DNA of 64,000 nt, from assembly GCF_949987515.2 (NCBI RefSeq), contig NC_082692.2:45104418-45168417 (forward strand), read 5' to 3'. The stretch comes from Delphinus delphis (lineage: Eukaryota > Chordata > Mammalia > Artiodactyla > Delphinidae). A model generated the notes under the pieces. The model worked only from the letters and a program-made list of their open reading frames with translations. It made no database searches and was not told where the DNA came from. Of the stretch, positions 44,588-56,405 are shown piece by piece; within the stretch, counting starts at the first letter, position 1; every line of letters starts with the position of its first letter. Made by a program: the position numbers and the translations under genes.

Positions 44588-47500
44588 TTAGATTCCATAT
44601 ATATGTGTTAGCATATGGTATTTGTCTTTCTCTTTCTGACTTACTTCACTCTGTATGACAGAATCTAGGTCCATTCGCCTCACTACAAATAACTCAATTT
44701 CTTTTCTTTTTATGGCTGAGTAATATTCCATTGTATATGTGTGCCACATCTTCTTTATCCATTCATCTGTCAATGGACACTTAGGTTGGTTCCATGTCCT
44801 GGCTATTATAAATAGAGCTGCAATGAACACTGTGGTACATGACTCTTTTTGAGTTATGGTTTTCTCAGGGTATATGCCCAGTAGTGGGATTGCTGGGCTG
44901 TATGGTAGTTATATTTTTAGTTTTTTAAGGAACTTCCATACTGTTCTCCATAGCGACTGTATCAATTTACATACCCGCCAGCAGTGCAAGAGGATTTCCC
45001 TTTCTCCACACCCTCTCCAGCATTTATTGTTTGTAGATATTTTAATGATGGCCATTAAATGATGGTGTGAGGTGATACCTCATTGTAGTTTTGATTTGCA
45101 TTTCTCTAATAATTAGTGATGTCGAGCATCCTTTCATGAGTTTGCTGGCAATCTGTATATCTTCTTTGGAGAAATGTCTATTTAGGTCTTCTGCCCATTT
45201 TTGGATTGGGTTGTTTGTTTTTTTGATATTGAGCTGCATGAGCTGCTTGTAAATTTTGGAGATTAATCCTTTATCAGTTGCTTCATTTGTAAATATTTTC
45301 TCCCATTCTGAGGGTTGTCTTTTCATCTTGTTTATGGTTTCCCTTGCTGTACAAAAGCTTTTACATTTCATTAGGTCCCATTTGTTTATTTTTGTTTTTA
45401 TTTCCATTTCTTAGAAGGTGGGTCAAAAAGGATCTTGCTGTAATTTATGTCATAGAGTGATCTACCTATGTTTTCCTCTAAGTGTTATATAGTGTCTGGC
45501 CTGACATTTAGGTCTTTAATTCATTTTAAGTTTTTGTGTATGGTGTTAGGGAGTGTTCTAATTTCATACTTTTACATGTAGCTGTCCAGTTTTCCCAGCA
45601 CCACTTATTGAAGAGGCTGTCTTTTCTCCATTGTATGTTCTTGCTTCCTTTATCAAAAGTAAGGTGACCATATGTACGTGGGTTTACCTCTGGGCTTTCT
45701 ATCTTGTTCCATTGATCTATATTTCTGTTTCATACTATCTTAATTACTGTAGCTTTGTAGTATAGTCTGAAGTCCGGGAACATGATTCCTTCAGATCTGT
45801 TTTTCTTTCTCAAGATCGCTTTGGCTATTCAGGGTCTTTTGTGTTTCCATACAAATTGTGAAATTTTTTGTTCTAGTTCTGTGAAAAATGCCATTGGTGT
45901 TTGATAGAGATTGCAATGAATCTGTAGATTGCTTTGGGTAAGATAGCCATTTTCACAATGTTGATTCTTCCAATCCAAGAACTTGGTATATCTCTCCATC
46001 TGTTTGTATCATCTTTAATTTCTTTCATCAGTGTCTAACAATTTTCTGCATACAGGTCTTTTGTCTCCTTAGGTAGGTTTATTCCTAGGTATTTTATTCT
46101 TTTTGTTGCAATGGTAAATGGGAGTGTTTCCTTAATTTCTCTTTCAGATTTTTCATCATTAGTGTATAGGAATGCAAGAGATTTCTGTGCATTAATTTTG
46201 TATCCTGCTACTTTACCAAATTCATTGATTAGCTCTAGTAGTTTTCTGGTAGCATCTTTAGGATTCTCTATGTATAGTATCGTGTCACCTGGAAATAGTA
46301 ACAGATTTACTTTTTCTTTTCCAATTTGGATTCCTTTTATTTCTTTTTCATCTCTTATTGCTGTAACCAAATCTTCCATAACAATGTTGAATAATAGTGG
46401 TGAAGTTGGGCAACCTTGTCTTGTTCCTGATCTTAGTGGAAATGCTTTCAGTTTTTCACCATTGAGCATGATGTTGGCTGTGGCTTTTTTATGTATGGCC
46501 TTTATTATGTTGAGAAAAGTTCCCTCTATGCCTACTTTCTGGATGGTTTTTATCATAAATGGGTGTTGAATATTGTCAAGAGCTTCTTCTGCGTCTATTG
46601 AGGTGATCATATGGTTTTTATCCTTCAATTTGTTATTAGGATGTATCACATTGATTGATTTGTGTATATTGAGGAATCCTTGTATTCCTCGGATAAACCC
46701 CACTTGATCATGGTGTATGATCCGTTTAATGTGCTGTTCGATTCTGTTTGCTAGTATTTTGTTGAGGATTTTTGCATCTATGTTCATCAGTGACATTGGC
46801 CTGTAGCTTTCTTTCTTTGTGACATCTTTGTCTGGTTTTGGTATCAGGGTGATGGTGGCCTCGTAGAATGAGTTTGGGAGTGTTCCTCCCTCTGCTATAT
46901 TTTGGAAGAGTTTGAGAAGGATAAGTGTTAGCTCTTCTCTAAATGTTTGATAGAATTCACCTGTGAGGCCATCTGGTCCTGGGCTTTTGTTTGTTGCAAG
47001 ATTTATAATCACAGTTTCCATTTCAGATCTTGTGCTTTTCTATTTATTCCTCATTCATTCTCAGAAGGTTATGCTTTTCTATGAATTTGTCCATTTCTTC
47101 CAGGTTGTCCATTTTATTGGCATATAGATGCTTGTAGTAATCTCTCATGATCCTTTGTATTTCTGCAGTGTCAGTTGCTACTTCTCCTTTTTCCTTTTTC
47201 CTATTGATTTGAGTCTTCTCCCTTTTGTTATTCATGAGTCAGGCTAATGGTTTATCAATTTTGTTTATCTTCTCAAAGAACCAGCATTTAGTATTATTGA
47301 TATTTACATTCACTTCCTTCATTTCTTTTTCATTTATGTCTGCTCTGATCTTTATGGTTTCTTTCCTTCTGCTAACTTGGGGATTTTTTGGTCTTTTTTC
47401 TCTAATTGCTTTAGGTGTAAGGTTAGGTTGTTTATTTGAGATGTATCTTGCTGCTTAAGGTGGGATTGTATTGCTATAAACTTGCCTCTTAGAACGGTTT

Positions 47501-48367
47501 TTGCTGCATCCCATAGGTTACCAGTCATCGTGTTTTCATTGTCATTTGTTTCTTGGTATCTTTTGATTTCCTCTTTGATTTCTTCAGTGATCACTTCATT
47601 ATTAAGTAGTGTATTGTTTAGCCTCCATGTGTTTGTATTTTTTACAGGTTTTTACCTGTAATTGAAATCTAGTCTCATAGCCTTGTGGTCAGAAAAGATA
47701 CTTGATACAATTTCAATTTTCTTAAATTTACCAAGGCCGGATTTGTGACCCAAGATATGGTCTATCCTGGAGAATGTTCCATGAGCACTTGAGAAGAAAG
47801 TGTATTCTGTTGTTTTTGGATGGAATGTCCTATATCAATTAAGTGCATCTTGTTTAATGTATCATTTAAAGCTTGTGTTTCCTTATTTGTTTTCATTTTG
47901 TATGATCTGTCCATTGGTCAAAATGTGTTATTAAAGTCCCCTACTATTATTGTGTTACTGTCAATTTCCCGTTTTATGGCTGTTAGCATTTGCCTTATGT
48001 ACTGAGGTGCTCCTATGTTGGGTGCATAAATATTTACAATTGTTATATCTTCTTCTTGGATTGATCCCTCAATAATTATGTAGTGTCATCTTTTGTCTCT
48101 TTTAGTAGTCTTTATTTTAAAGTCTATCTTCTCTGATATGAGAAATGCTACTCCAGCCTTCTTTTGATTTCCATTTGCATGGAATATCTTTTTCCATCCT
48201 CTCACTTTCAGTCTGTATGTGCCCCTAGGTCTGAAGTGGCTCTCTTGTAGACAGCATATATATGGGTCTTGTTTTTGTATCCATTCAGCCAGTCTATGTC
48301 CTTTGGTTGGAGCATTTAATCCATTTACATTTAAGGTAATTATCAATATGTCTGTTCTTATTACCAT
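44588..48367 (-). pseudogene. LINE-1 ORF2 remnant, L1-B
   Basis: A 3.8-kb decayed ORF2, nearly the canonical length. Pieces: endonuclease start (48367-48086, with LNVNGLN and LQESHF motifs), linker (47594-47044), a 328-codon reverse-transcriptase stretch (47021-46035, with [32 protein letters not shown]), and C-terminal pieces (45407-45042, 44830-44588). The active-site box reads FPGD instead of FADD, losing one catalytic aspartate. Frameshifts separate the pieces. This is the longest open stretch in the window, but it is not a host gene. Confidence 0.94.
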
Positions 48368-48425
48368 TTTCTTAAGTGTTTTGAGTTTGTTATCGTAGGT
48401 CTTTTCCTTCTCTTGTGTTTCCTGC

Positions 48426-49313
48426 CTAGAGAAGTTCCTTTAGCATTTGTTGTAAAGTTGATTTGGTGATGCTGAATTCTCTCAGCTTTTGCTTGTTTGT
48501 AAAGTTTTAATTTCTCCGTCAAATCTGAATGAGGTTCTTGCTGGGTACAGTAATCTTGGTTGTAGTTTTTTTCCCTTTCATCTCTTTAAATATGTCTTGC
48601 CAGTGCCTTCTGGCTTGCAGATTTTCTGCTGAAAGGTCAGCTGTTAACTTCATGGGGTTTCCCTTGTATGTTATTTGTTGTTTTTTCCTTGCTGCTTTTA
48701 ATATATTTTCTTTTTTAAATTTTTGATAATTTGATGAATATGTGTCTTGGCGTGTTTCTCCTTGGTTTTATCCTGTATGAGACTCTCTGCACTTCCTGGA
48801 CTGGAGTAAATATTTCCTTTCCCATGTTAGCGAAGTTTTCAACTGTAGTTTCATCAAATATTTTCTCAGGCCCTTTCTTTTTCTCTTCTTCTTCTGGGAC
48901 TCTTATAATTCGAATGTTGGTGTGTTTAATGGTGTCCCAGAGGTCTCTATGACTGTTCTCAATTCTTTTCATTCTTTTTTCTTTATTCTGCTCTGTGGCA
49001 GTTATTTCCACTATTTTATCTTCCAGGCCACTTCTCTGTTTTCTGCCTCAGTTATTCTGCTATTGATTCCTTCTAAAGAATTTTAAATTTCGTTTATTGT
49101 GTTGTTCATCATTTGTTTGCTCTTTAGTTCTTCTATGTCCTTGTTAAACATTTCTTGTATTTTCTGCATTCTATTTCCAAGATTTTGTATCATCTTTACT
49201 ATCATTACTCTGAATTCTTTTTCAGGTAGACTGTCTCTTTCCTCTTCATCTGTTTGGTCTGGTGGGTTTTTACCTTGCTCCCTCATCTGCTGCATATTTC
49301 TCTGTCTTCTCAT
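48426..49313 (-). pseudogene. LINE-1 ORF1 remnant, L1-B
   Basis: About 295 codons from ATG (49313) to TAG (48426), recognisable in two frames. 49313-49083 is the Glu/Lys/Gln-rich start of the coiled coil (contains LPEKEFRVMIVKMIQ). 49011-48715 carries the RRM-like segment with NIRIIRVPEEEE and the basic RIKPRRNTPRHIFIK stretch of L1 ORF1p. At least one frameshift lies between them. The intact protein is the trimeric RNA chaperone packaging L1 RNA. Confidence 0.9.
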
Positions 49314-49811
49314 TTTGCATATCTTACTGTGTTTGTGGTCTCCTTTTTGCAGGCTGCAGGTTCGTAGTTCCTGTTTTTGGTGTCTGCCCCCAGTGGGTAA
49401 GGTTGGTTTAGTGGGTTGTGTAGGCTTCCTGTTGGAGGGGACTGGTTCCTGTGTTCTGGTGGATGAGGCTGTATCTTGTCTTTCTGGTGGGCAAGTCCGT
49501 GTCTGGTGGTGTGTTTTGTGGTGTCTGTGACCTTATTCTCATTTTAGGCAGCCTTTCTGCTAGTAAGCGGGGTTGTGTTCCTGTCTTGCTAGTTGTTTGT
49601 CATAGGGTTTCCAGCACTGTAACTTGCTTGTCATTGAGTGGAGCTGGGTTTTGGCATTAAGATAGAGATCTCTGGGAGATTTTTGATGTTTGATATTACG
49701 TGGAGCTGGGAGGTCTCTCATGGACGATTGTCTTGTGCTCAGCTCTCCCACCTCAGAGGCACAGGCCTGACACCCTGCCTGATCACCAAGATCCTGTCAT
49801 CCACATGGCTC

Positions 49812-50130
49812 AGAATGAAATGGAGAAAAAAAGAAAGAAAGAAAGAATAAAATAAATTTATTAAAATAAAAAATGAAAAATAATTATTAAAAAGTAATGT
49901 AAAAAAACAAAGAAAGAAAGAAAAGAGCAACCAAACCAAAAAACAAATCCATCAATCATAAGAAGCACTAAAAACTATAACATAAAACAAAAAGAACCCC
50001 AAAACGGGCATGCAGAACCCTAGGACAAATGTAAAAGCAAAGCTATACAGACTAAATTACACACAGAAGCATACACATACGTACTCACAAAAAGAGAAAA
50101 AGGAAAATAAATATATATATCATTGCTCCC
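49812..50130 (-). repeat. Pyrimidine-rich low-complexity tract in the L1-B 5' UTR
   Basis: A-rich on the plus strand (GAAAGAAAGAAAG, AAATAAAATAAA, AAACAAAGAAAG units), T-rich in the L1 sense. It sits at the same place as the longer tract in L1-A, about 0.5 kb upstream of ORF1. Confidence 0.82.
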
Positions 50131-51322
50131 AAAGTCCACTGCCTCAATTTGGGTTGATTCGTTGTCTATTCAGGTATTCCACAGATGCAATGTACATCAA
50201 CTTGATTGTGAAGATTTAATCCGCTGCTCCTGAGGCTGTTGGGAGAGATTTCTTTTTCTCTTCTTTGTTCATACACAGCTTTGGATTTGGCCCCGCCTCT
50301 GTGTGTAGGCGGCCTGAGGGCATCTGTTCTTCACTCAGACAGGATGAGGTTAAAGTAGCAGCTGATTGGGGGCTCTCCCTCACTCAGGACGGGAGGGAGG
50401 GAGTGGTATGGAATGCAGGGCGATCCTACAGCAGCAGAGGCCAGCTTGACATTGCACCAGCCTGATTCGTGCTGTGTGCTCTCCCGGGGAAGTTTTCCCT
50501 GGATCACGGGACCCTGGAAGTGGCTGGCTGCACAGCCTCCTGGGAGGGGAGGTGTCAACAGTGACCTGTCCTTGCACACAGGCTTCTTGGTGGCTGCAGC
50601 AGCAGCCTTAGCATCTGATGCCTGTCTCTGGTGTCCGTGCTGAGAGCCGCAGCTCACACCCATCTCTGGAGCTCATTTAAGCGGCACTGTGAATCCCCTC
50701 TCCTTGCGCACCACAAAACAAAGAGGCAAGAAGTGTCTTGCCTCTTCGGCAGTTCCAGGCTTTTTCCCAGACTCCTTCCAGGCTAGCTGTGGCACACTAG
50801 CCCCCTTTAGGCTGTGTCCATGCAGCGAACCTCAGTCCTCTCCCTGGGGTCTCTGAAGCTGGAGCCTCCGAAGCCCAAACCTCAGCTCCCAGCCCCCATC
50901 TGTCTGATGGGTGAGCAGATAAGCCTCTCAGGCTGGTGACTTCTGGTTGGCACTGATATTCTGTGTGGGAATCTCTCTGCTTTCCCCTCTGCAACCCCGT
51001 TGCTGCTCTCTCCTCCATGACTCCAAAGCTTCCCCTCCCCACCCCCCTTTTCTGCCTGTGAAGAGGCTTCCTAGTGTGTGGAAATTTTTCCTCCTTCACA
51101 GCTCCCCCCCACCCAGTGGTGCAGGTCCCATTCCTATTCTTTTGTCTCCATTTTTTCTTTTTTATTTTGCCCTACCCAGATACGTGGGGAGTTTCTTGCC
51201 TTTTGGGAGGTCTGAGGTCTTCTGCCAGCATTCAGTAGTTGTTCTGTAGGAGTTGTTCTACATGTAGATGTATTTCTGATGTATTTGTGGGGAGCAAGGT
51301 GATCTCCACTTCTTACTGTTCT

Positions 51323-51330
51323 GCCATCTT
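51323..51330 (-). promoter_or_regulatory. YY1-type motif at the L1-B 5' end
   Basis: GCCATCTT (AAGATGGC in the L1 sense), about 23 nt inside the element and just after the G-run. Function inferred from human L1. Confidence 0.6.
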
Positions 51331-51352
51331 GAATGTCCCCCCCCCCCCCCCG

Positions 51353-51802
51353 AGGGCTGATTTAACAAAGTGCCACAAACTGGGTTGCTTAGAACAACAA
51401 AAATTTTATTGACTTAGTTCTGGAGGCTAGAAGCCCTAAATCAAGATGCTGGCAAGGCCATGCTCCCTCTGGAGTTAGCAGGGGAACCTTTCTTTTCCTC
51501 TTCCTGGCTTCTGGTGGTTTGCTGGCCATCTTTGGTGTTCCTTGGTTTGTGGATATATCACTCCAATTCTTCGTCTTCACATGGCATTCTTCCTGTGTCT
51601 CTGTCTCTTCACATCATCTTCTTTTTTTTGTAAGGGCCCCTGTCATGTTGGATTAGGGGCCCACCCTATTCCAGTATGACCTCATCCTAACTTAACTAAT
51701 TACATTTCAATGCTCCTTTTCCAAATAAGGTCATATTCTGAGGTACTGGGGGTTAGGATTTCAGCATATGAATTTTGAGTGGACACAATTTAACCCATAA
51801 CA
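51353..51802 (-). mobile_element. MLT1-like LTR (ERVL-MaLR), main part, antisense
   Basis: Antisense MaLR LTR: GCCACAAACTGGGTTGCTTA, TTCTGGAGGCTAGAAGCCC, CATGGCATTCTTCCTGTGTC, CAGTATGACCTCATCC, TTTCCAAATAAGGTCATATT, ending TTTAACCCATAACA (complement of the TGTTATGGGTTAAA start). L1-B split it near its 3' terminus; the short remainder is at 44181-44204. Spliced together without the L1 it would be a normal-length MLT1 (about 460 bp). Confidence 0.85.
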
Positions 51803-51828
51803 ATCTCCCACTCAGGTAAAAACCTGAA

Positions 51829-52390
51829 TGTCTTATTTCTGAAACCAAGTACAGGCCCCTGTCCTTGTCTTTTGGAGTAAAAGACTGACTCAAGAGTTAA
51901 TGATTGGGAAGTATGAAGATGTAGAAACAAAGAATAGCTATTGGGCTGGGGAACTGGTAACAATTTAGACTATAAATCTGCCACATAGCAGAATTACAAA
52001 ACTCCCAGTTCCCTGAAAGATATAGATAAAGGCCTGACATGGATTCTTAAGTTGTTTTTACAGGAAGCACCCCTCCACCAGATGAAAACTGCTGACTGCA
52101 AGAATATAGAAACCAGAAGGTTGATGATGCTTGAAACTTCACCTTGATGCCAACCAATCTGAGAATCATGCGTGAGCTGATCATGCACCCTACAGCTCCT
52201 TCCCTTGCATGGTCTTTAAATTCCCTTCCCTGAAAGCCATCAGGGAGTTTGGGTCTATTGAGTATGAGATGACAATTCTCCTTGCTTGGCACCTGCAATA
52301 AATGCTGTACTTACCTTCACCACAACCTGGTGTCAGTTGATTGGCTTTTCTGTGCATGGGGAGAACAGACCCAAGTTTGGTTTGGTAACA
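51829..52390 (+). mobile_element. ERV LTR, sense
   Basis: Begins TGTCTTATTTCTGAAACC and ends GTTTGGTTTGGTAACA, with TG...CA ends. The 3' third (CTCCTTGCTTGGCACCTGC, AATAAATGCTGTACTTACC, CCACAACCTGGTGTCAGTTG) is typical of a mammalian ERV LTR around its polyadenylation site; AATAAA is at 52298-52303. Family not assigned, 5' boundary approximate. No adjacent retroviral coding sequence. Confidence 0.68.
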
Positions 52391-53029
52391 TTTCCAAATG
52401 AACTTTTTAAATGCAGGATGGTGCTTCCAGCTGACAATGATCAGTGCAGAAACCCTGCTTCTTTGGGAGAGACAGCAGTCACTACAAGTGTATCAGAACT
52501 TGACCTATCTCTTCATGCTTTTAGGAAGCTGGTCTCATCAGTTATCTAATACTGTTAATATATATGTAGACAGCTCATCATTTAATTGTCTATCCATGAA
52601 AGCCTGGACTGGCTGACAGGACATTTGCTTCTCACTAAGCACAACTTGAAATTATTTAAAAACTTCTGTTTTTTCCAGATACAAAATATTAATATTTATT
52701 AGAAAAGATAGTGTACAGAGTTTTTATTTTTAGAATCTGGTCTAATTGTATTGTAGGAGAGGATTTTAGTTATTGGGAACATCTACCAGACTTAGAAAAT
52801 CATAAGTCCTCTTCTGCAGCCTGTAATCACCAGGCTGACTCTGTGTCTGGAAACCAAGTTTGTCTGGACTATGGTCTAATTTTCCTGTTCATTATTATGG
52901 GTATGGGATTTTGTAATTTTTCTGCTTTATGTATCTCTGGATTGGGTGTATGTCAATAATACTGATCTAAGATAAATCACAAAAATCATGTACACAAGGA
53001 AAAAAATATTCTTTTAAAGTATACATTGA
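52391..53029. other. Anonymous sequence downstream of the LTR
   Basis: No gene or repeat recognised. Open frames at 52286-52616 overlap the LTR end. Confidence 0.4.
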
Positions 53030-53290
53030 TGACATATTGATTCACAAGTAATGTCAACAAATTTCAAAAAATAGGCATCATATGGAACATTTTCCCTCAT
53101 CTTAAAACAATCTGATTAGAAATTAACAATAAAAGATGTGTTTGAAAACCAAAAAACAAATTCCCAAACTCCTGGCTTACAAATTTTTTAGAATGGAACA
53201 GTAATGAAAGTACATATCAAAACCTCTGGGATGCAGATAAAGTGGTATTCAGAAAATGACCACATTTATGATCTTAAATAAGTTTATTAG
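53030..53290 (+). mobile_element. Old LINE-1 ORF2 internal fragment
   Basis: Resembles old L1 ORF2 between the RT and upstream region: AGAAATTAACAATAAAAGAT, TTGAAAACCAAAAAAC, ACATATCAAAACCTCTGGG followed by ATGCAGATAAAGTGGTATTC (a conserved 'QNLWDAxKAV' segment). No 5' or 3' end. Confidence 0.65.
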
Positions 53291-54339
53291 GAAATAATAT
53301 TTTATAGGTTTTGTGTTGGTTGTTTTCTACTTATTCATCTTTTGAAAGAGACGCTATGTATTCAGACTATATTTTTCAATAGACAAGATGTTAGATGGTC
53401 TTTTTCTATCATCTCTTTGTCCATTGAGTCAAGACTGAATCCACTTCTCAGATTTACTTGGAGGACAGGCTGAGATAAAGCAGACTCAGTCTTCCATTTC
53501 AGGGCAAACTGAATTAATCCCTTCTATGCTTTGTGGAGAGTCTTTCCAGATGTTTGCTTTAAGTTGTCTGTCAATCTTAATTTTGGGTGATGGTATGTTT
53601 TTACCTTTTCCTATAGCTTGATAAGTACCTTAGTGAAAAATAGGAAAGACCATATTAAAGGGTGTTAACAAACACCATTTTAAAAAAGAATCCTGCTGTT
53701 TGTTCCTTTGCTTTTGAAGCAATGAAGTTATGAGCAAGTTAAATTAGTTTACCTATGCCATACTTTGATCAAATTCAGGCAGAATTCAAGCAGATGTCAG
53801 GTTAGTTCAAGTCTATAATCACTGCTTTGCTGTTTCTGTGCTGGTTTTGTAATTTGCTTAGAGAAGGAGCCCTCCTTATTCTTTGTGTTCCTGAGTGACA
53901 TATACACCAATGATATAATTTTCTTCTCCATTTTACCTTAAACAGATATCCCTTATCTGCTTTCATTCTGAAGTTTGCAGATTTCTTAACAGGTTTATTC
54001 ACTAAAAGCCCCAGTAGACTCTAAGATAATTGTAAATAACACACTAAATAAAAGCTGAAAGTTTAAGCCAGAATGAAAATAGATACAGATGCACAAATCC
54101 TGTCTCAGACTTTTGAATCAGAGTTTTGGTACTGGGATTTTGTATCTATGGTTTTAAAAAGTGGTTCTAATTCCTGCCCCTGGTGGCAAAACACTCAAAC
54201 GAATGAACAAACAAAAAATAAAAAACTCCCTCTGCTTTAATTTGTTATATGCAAATTAACTAATTACTTATATGGTGGGTAGGTTCTAAATTGTATTCCA
54301 CCTGGCTTCATTTCTTAAGCATGAATCGCTACAGTGCAG
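53291..54339. other. Anonymous sequence
   Basis: Nothing recognised. Confidence 0.45.
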
Positions 54340-54490
54340 TTCAAACAGATCAGGGGTTCAACTGGACTTGGGCCAAATCCCACTCTGCCTCTTGTGAGCA
54401 AATCACATCCTGTTGCTCTGTGCCTTGGGCAAGTCATTTACTCTCTTTGAGCCTGTTTTCTTATTTGGAAAATGGGGAGAATATCATCTA
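54340..54490 (+). mobile_element. MIR SINE
   Basis: Sense MIR core: GGGTTCAACTGGACTTGGGC, AATCCCACTCTGCCTCTTGT, CCTTGGGCAAGTCATTTACT, TTTGAGCCTGTTTTCTTATT, TGGAAAATGGGGAGAATATC. The order and spacing match MIR. Confidence 0.85.
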
Positions 54491-55269
54491 TAACAAAGGA
54501 TTCATTTAATGGGTAAGATCTTATTTTCTAGAAGTCTCGTTGGAAACTCAATACTGAAAACAATAGGTGACAAGATCCTGGACATTCTAAATGGAATGAT
54601 TTGCTAAAAAGTGTCCGAAGCTGCCTTGAGACAGAAAGGCCACATATAAGAGAAAAGATGCAGGGTAGACTGATCAGAAAGGGGATTTATTTGAAGAGAT
54701 TTGTTAGCCTGGAAGGCATGACCAACACTCCCCATACAGATTCTCCCTGATGCTGTGGCCTCACCCTGCAGGCATCCTCCAAGGACAGGTTCCTACTAAG
54801 ATGGCTCTGTCTGTAGTCCTTCACGGCAACCCTGGCCAATAGGAAACACTCTGTTCCCACGGTTGTGAAGTAGGAGCTTGTCTCCACCACAACCCGCCAA
54901 CAGGGATGGGGGATACAATGGAACAGATTGAGAAACAATGGTACAAAGAAAAAAAGACAGTTTTTAGGTTGCGCTTTACTTCACAAGCTTCATTATTTAC
55001 ATATATTTAACCCACATGACTCCCTCTATCAACTCTGAGTACATTTTTGATAATCTCATTGGGGTACCATTTGCTGAGTTACCAAAACCTAGCATCTTCT
55101 CCTTGAGCCTTCCTCACCCTAAAACTGCCAAAACTCTGGGATCTGTTTGGTTCAGGGTAGGAGATCGGAGGAGTGTCTCCTCTAAGCTGAAGATCTGGAG
55201 TCCAACACCCCTGACAGAAATTCTTTGGGACTAGTTAGGTAGAACTGGTTATTTGTGCACAGACTTTTA
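54491..55269. other. Anonymous sequence
   Basis: Nothing recognised. Confidence 0.45.
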
Positions 55270-55690
55270 ATGTTGAGGTCACCAGGGTTCCATCTTGTTT
55301 TCTTTGGCCACACGCTTTCCTTTGTAATCTCATGCATTGCCACAGCTTTCAGGACCACTGTTAGGCAAACAACTCAAATTCCTATCTGTAGCTCCATCCA
55401 TGGTTCCATGCTCCTGATACTTATATTACTCTCTATATTTTTGTATTTCTCACAAGCATCTCACATGTAATATGTTCAAGACTGAACTCCTGAAATTCAT
55501 CCCTCTGCTGTATTTCCATTTAGTAATTGGTACCATCTCCCTTCCCAGCTTCCTACACAAGAAGCACCCTTATAAAACCTCCAGCATCCCTTGCCTAGAA
55601 CACCCATCTCATTTCATACCTTAACTACCTCCATCCATCTTCCACACAGGAACTGGAGTGATCACTATTGTTTTCTGTGTCTTTTAATCT
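55270..55690 (+). mobile_element. L2 LINE fragment
   Basis: Sense L2 coding-region remnant: CAAGCATCTCACATG, TGTTCAAGACTGAACTCCTG, TTGGTACCATCTCCCTTCCC, CATCCATCTTCCACACAGG followed by AACTGGAGTGATCACT. These match L2 blocks in order (CTCAACATGTCCAAAACTGA...; CATTCTCCACACAGCAGCCAG). Confidence 0.68.
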
Positions 55691-56405
55691 TTCAGCTAAG
55701 CTTTAAAATCATTTTGTTAAGTTCTAAGTTTACACATTAATTTAGGGAGATTTGAAACCTTTGTAATATTCATGCAAGAACATGATTATGTGTGTCCATC
55801 TGTTCAAGGCTCACCTACTTCTCCCAACAAAGTTTTGTAGTTTTCTTTATATAGGTCCTGGAGATTTCTTCCTGTTAGAAGGATTTTTTTTTCTATCTTG
55901 TTTTCTAATTAGTTATTGCAACAATATATGAAAGCTATTGTATTTTGTGTATTTGTATAAAATAATTTATGAGTTGATCTGTCAGTTAATTCACATATAT
56001 TTTCCAAGCAGAACACCAAAATATTTTAAAATAATGATCATTTTATTAATATTTCAAATAGTGCTTCTCTCTTAATGTTCTTGTCTTTTATTTCTCAGAA
56101 TCTAACTACATGTATGTTAGATCTTTTACATGTAGTACATGCCCTTTTAGGCTTTTCTATTCAAAAAATTTGAAAAAAATAGTGATCATTTTGTCTTTTT
56201 CAAAAGTGGAGAGTTTCCATTTATGTTGCATTGACTGGAATTGCTGAAATAAAATAAGGATTATTTTTCCAATGATTATACCACTCATTTCTATCTCCTA
56301 CTTTGTTGTATTGGTTAAAATATTCTCAGAGTGCATTGCATCAAAATTTATCTTCCTTTCCTGAAGTAGATGCATTTAGGGACATTTTTCAACTGTGCTA
56401 GTGAG
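55691..56405. other. Anonymous AT-rich sequence
   Basis: Nothing recognised. Confidence 0.45.

Larger units (their letters stand above)
44205..51352 (-). mobile_element. Full-length LINE-1 (L1-B), inactive
   Basis: A 7.15-kb antisense L1 bounded by a perfect 11-bp target duplication, AGGGCTGATTT (44194-44204 and 51353-51363). Minus-strand order: a run of about 15 G at the 5' terminus; 5' UTR to 49314; ORF1 49313-48426; a 58-nt spacer; ORF2 48367-44588; a 3' UTR with CCAATAAAGATGTTACC; and a 12-15 nt A-tail (T-run at 44202-44215). The 5' UTR is 2.0 kb. Both ORFs are broken. It inserted into an MLT1-like LTR. Confidence 0.95.

Noticed and set aside
46035..47021. 328-codon minus-strand open frame with reverse-transcriptase motifs
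   Set aside because: It is part of the broken ORF2 of L1-B, with a defective active site and frameshifts on both sides. Not a host gene, retron or domesticated reverse transcriptase.
50200..51100. GC- and CpG-richer stretch resembling a CpG-island promoter
   Set aside because: It is the internal 5' UTR of L1-B, not a host promoter.
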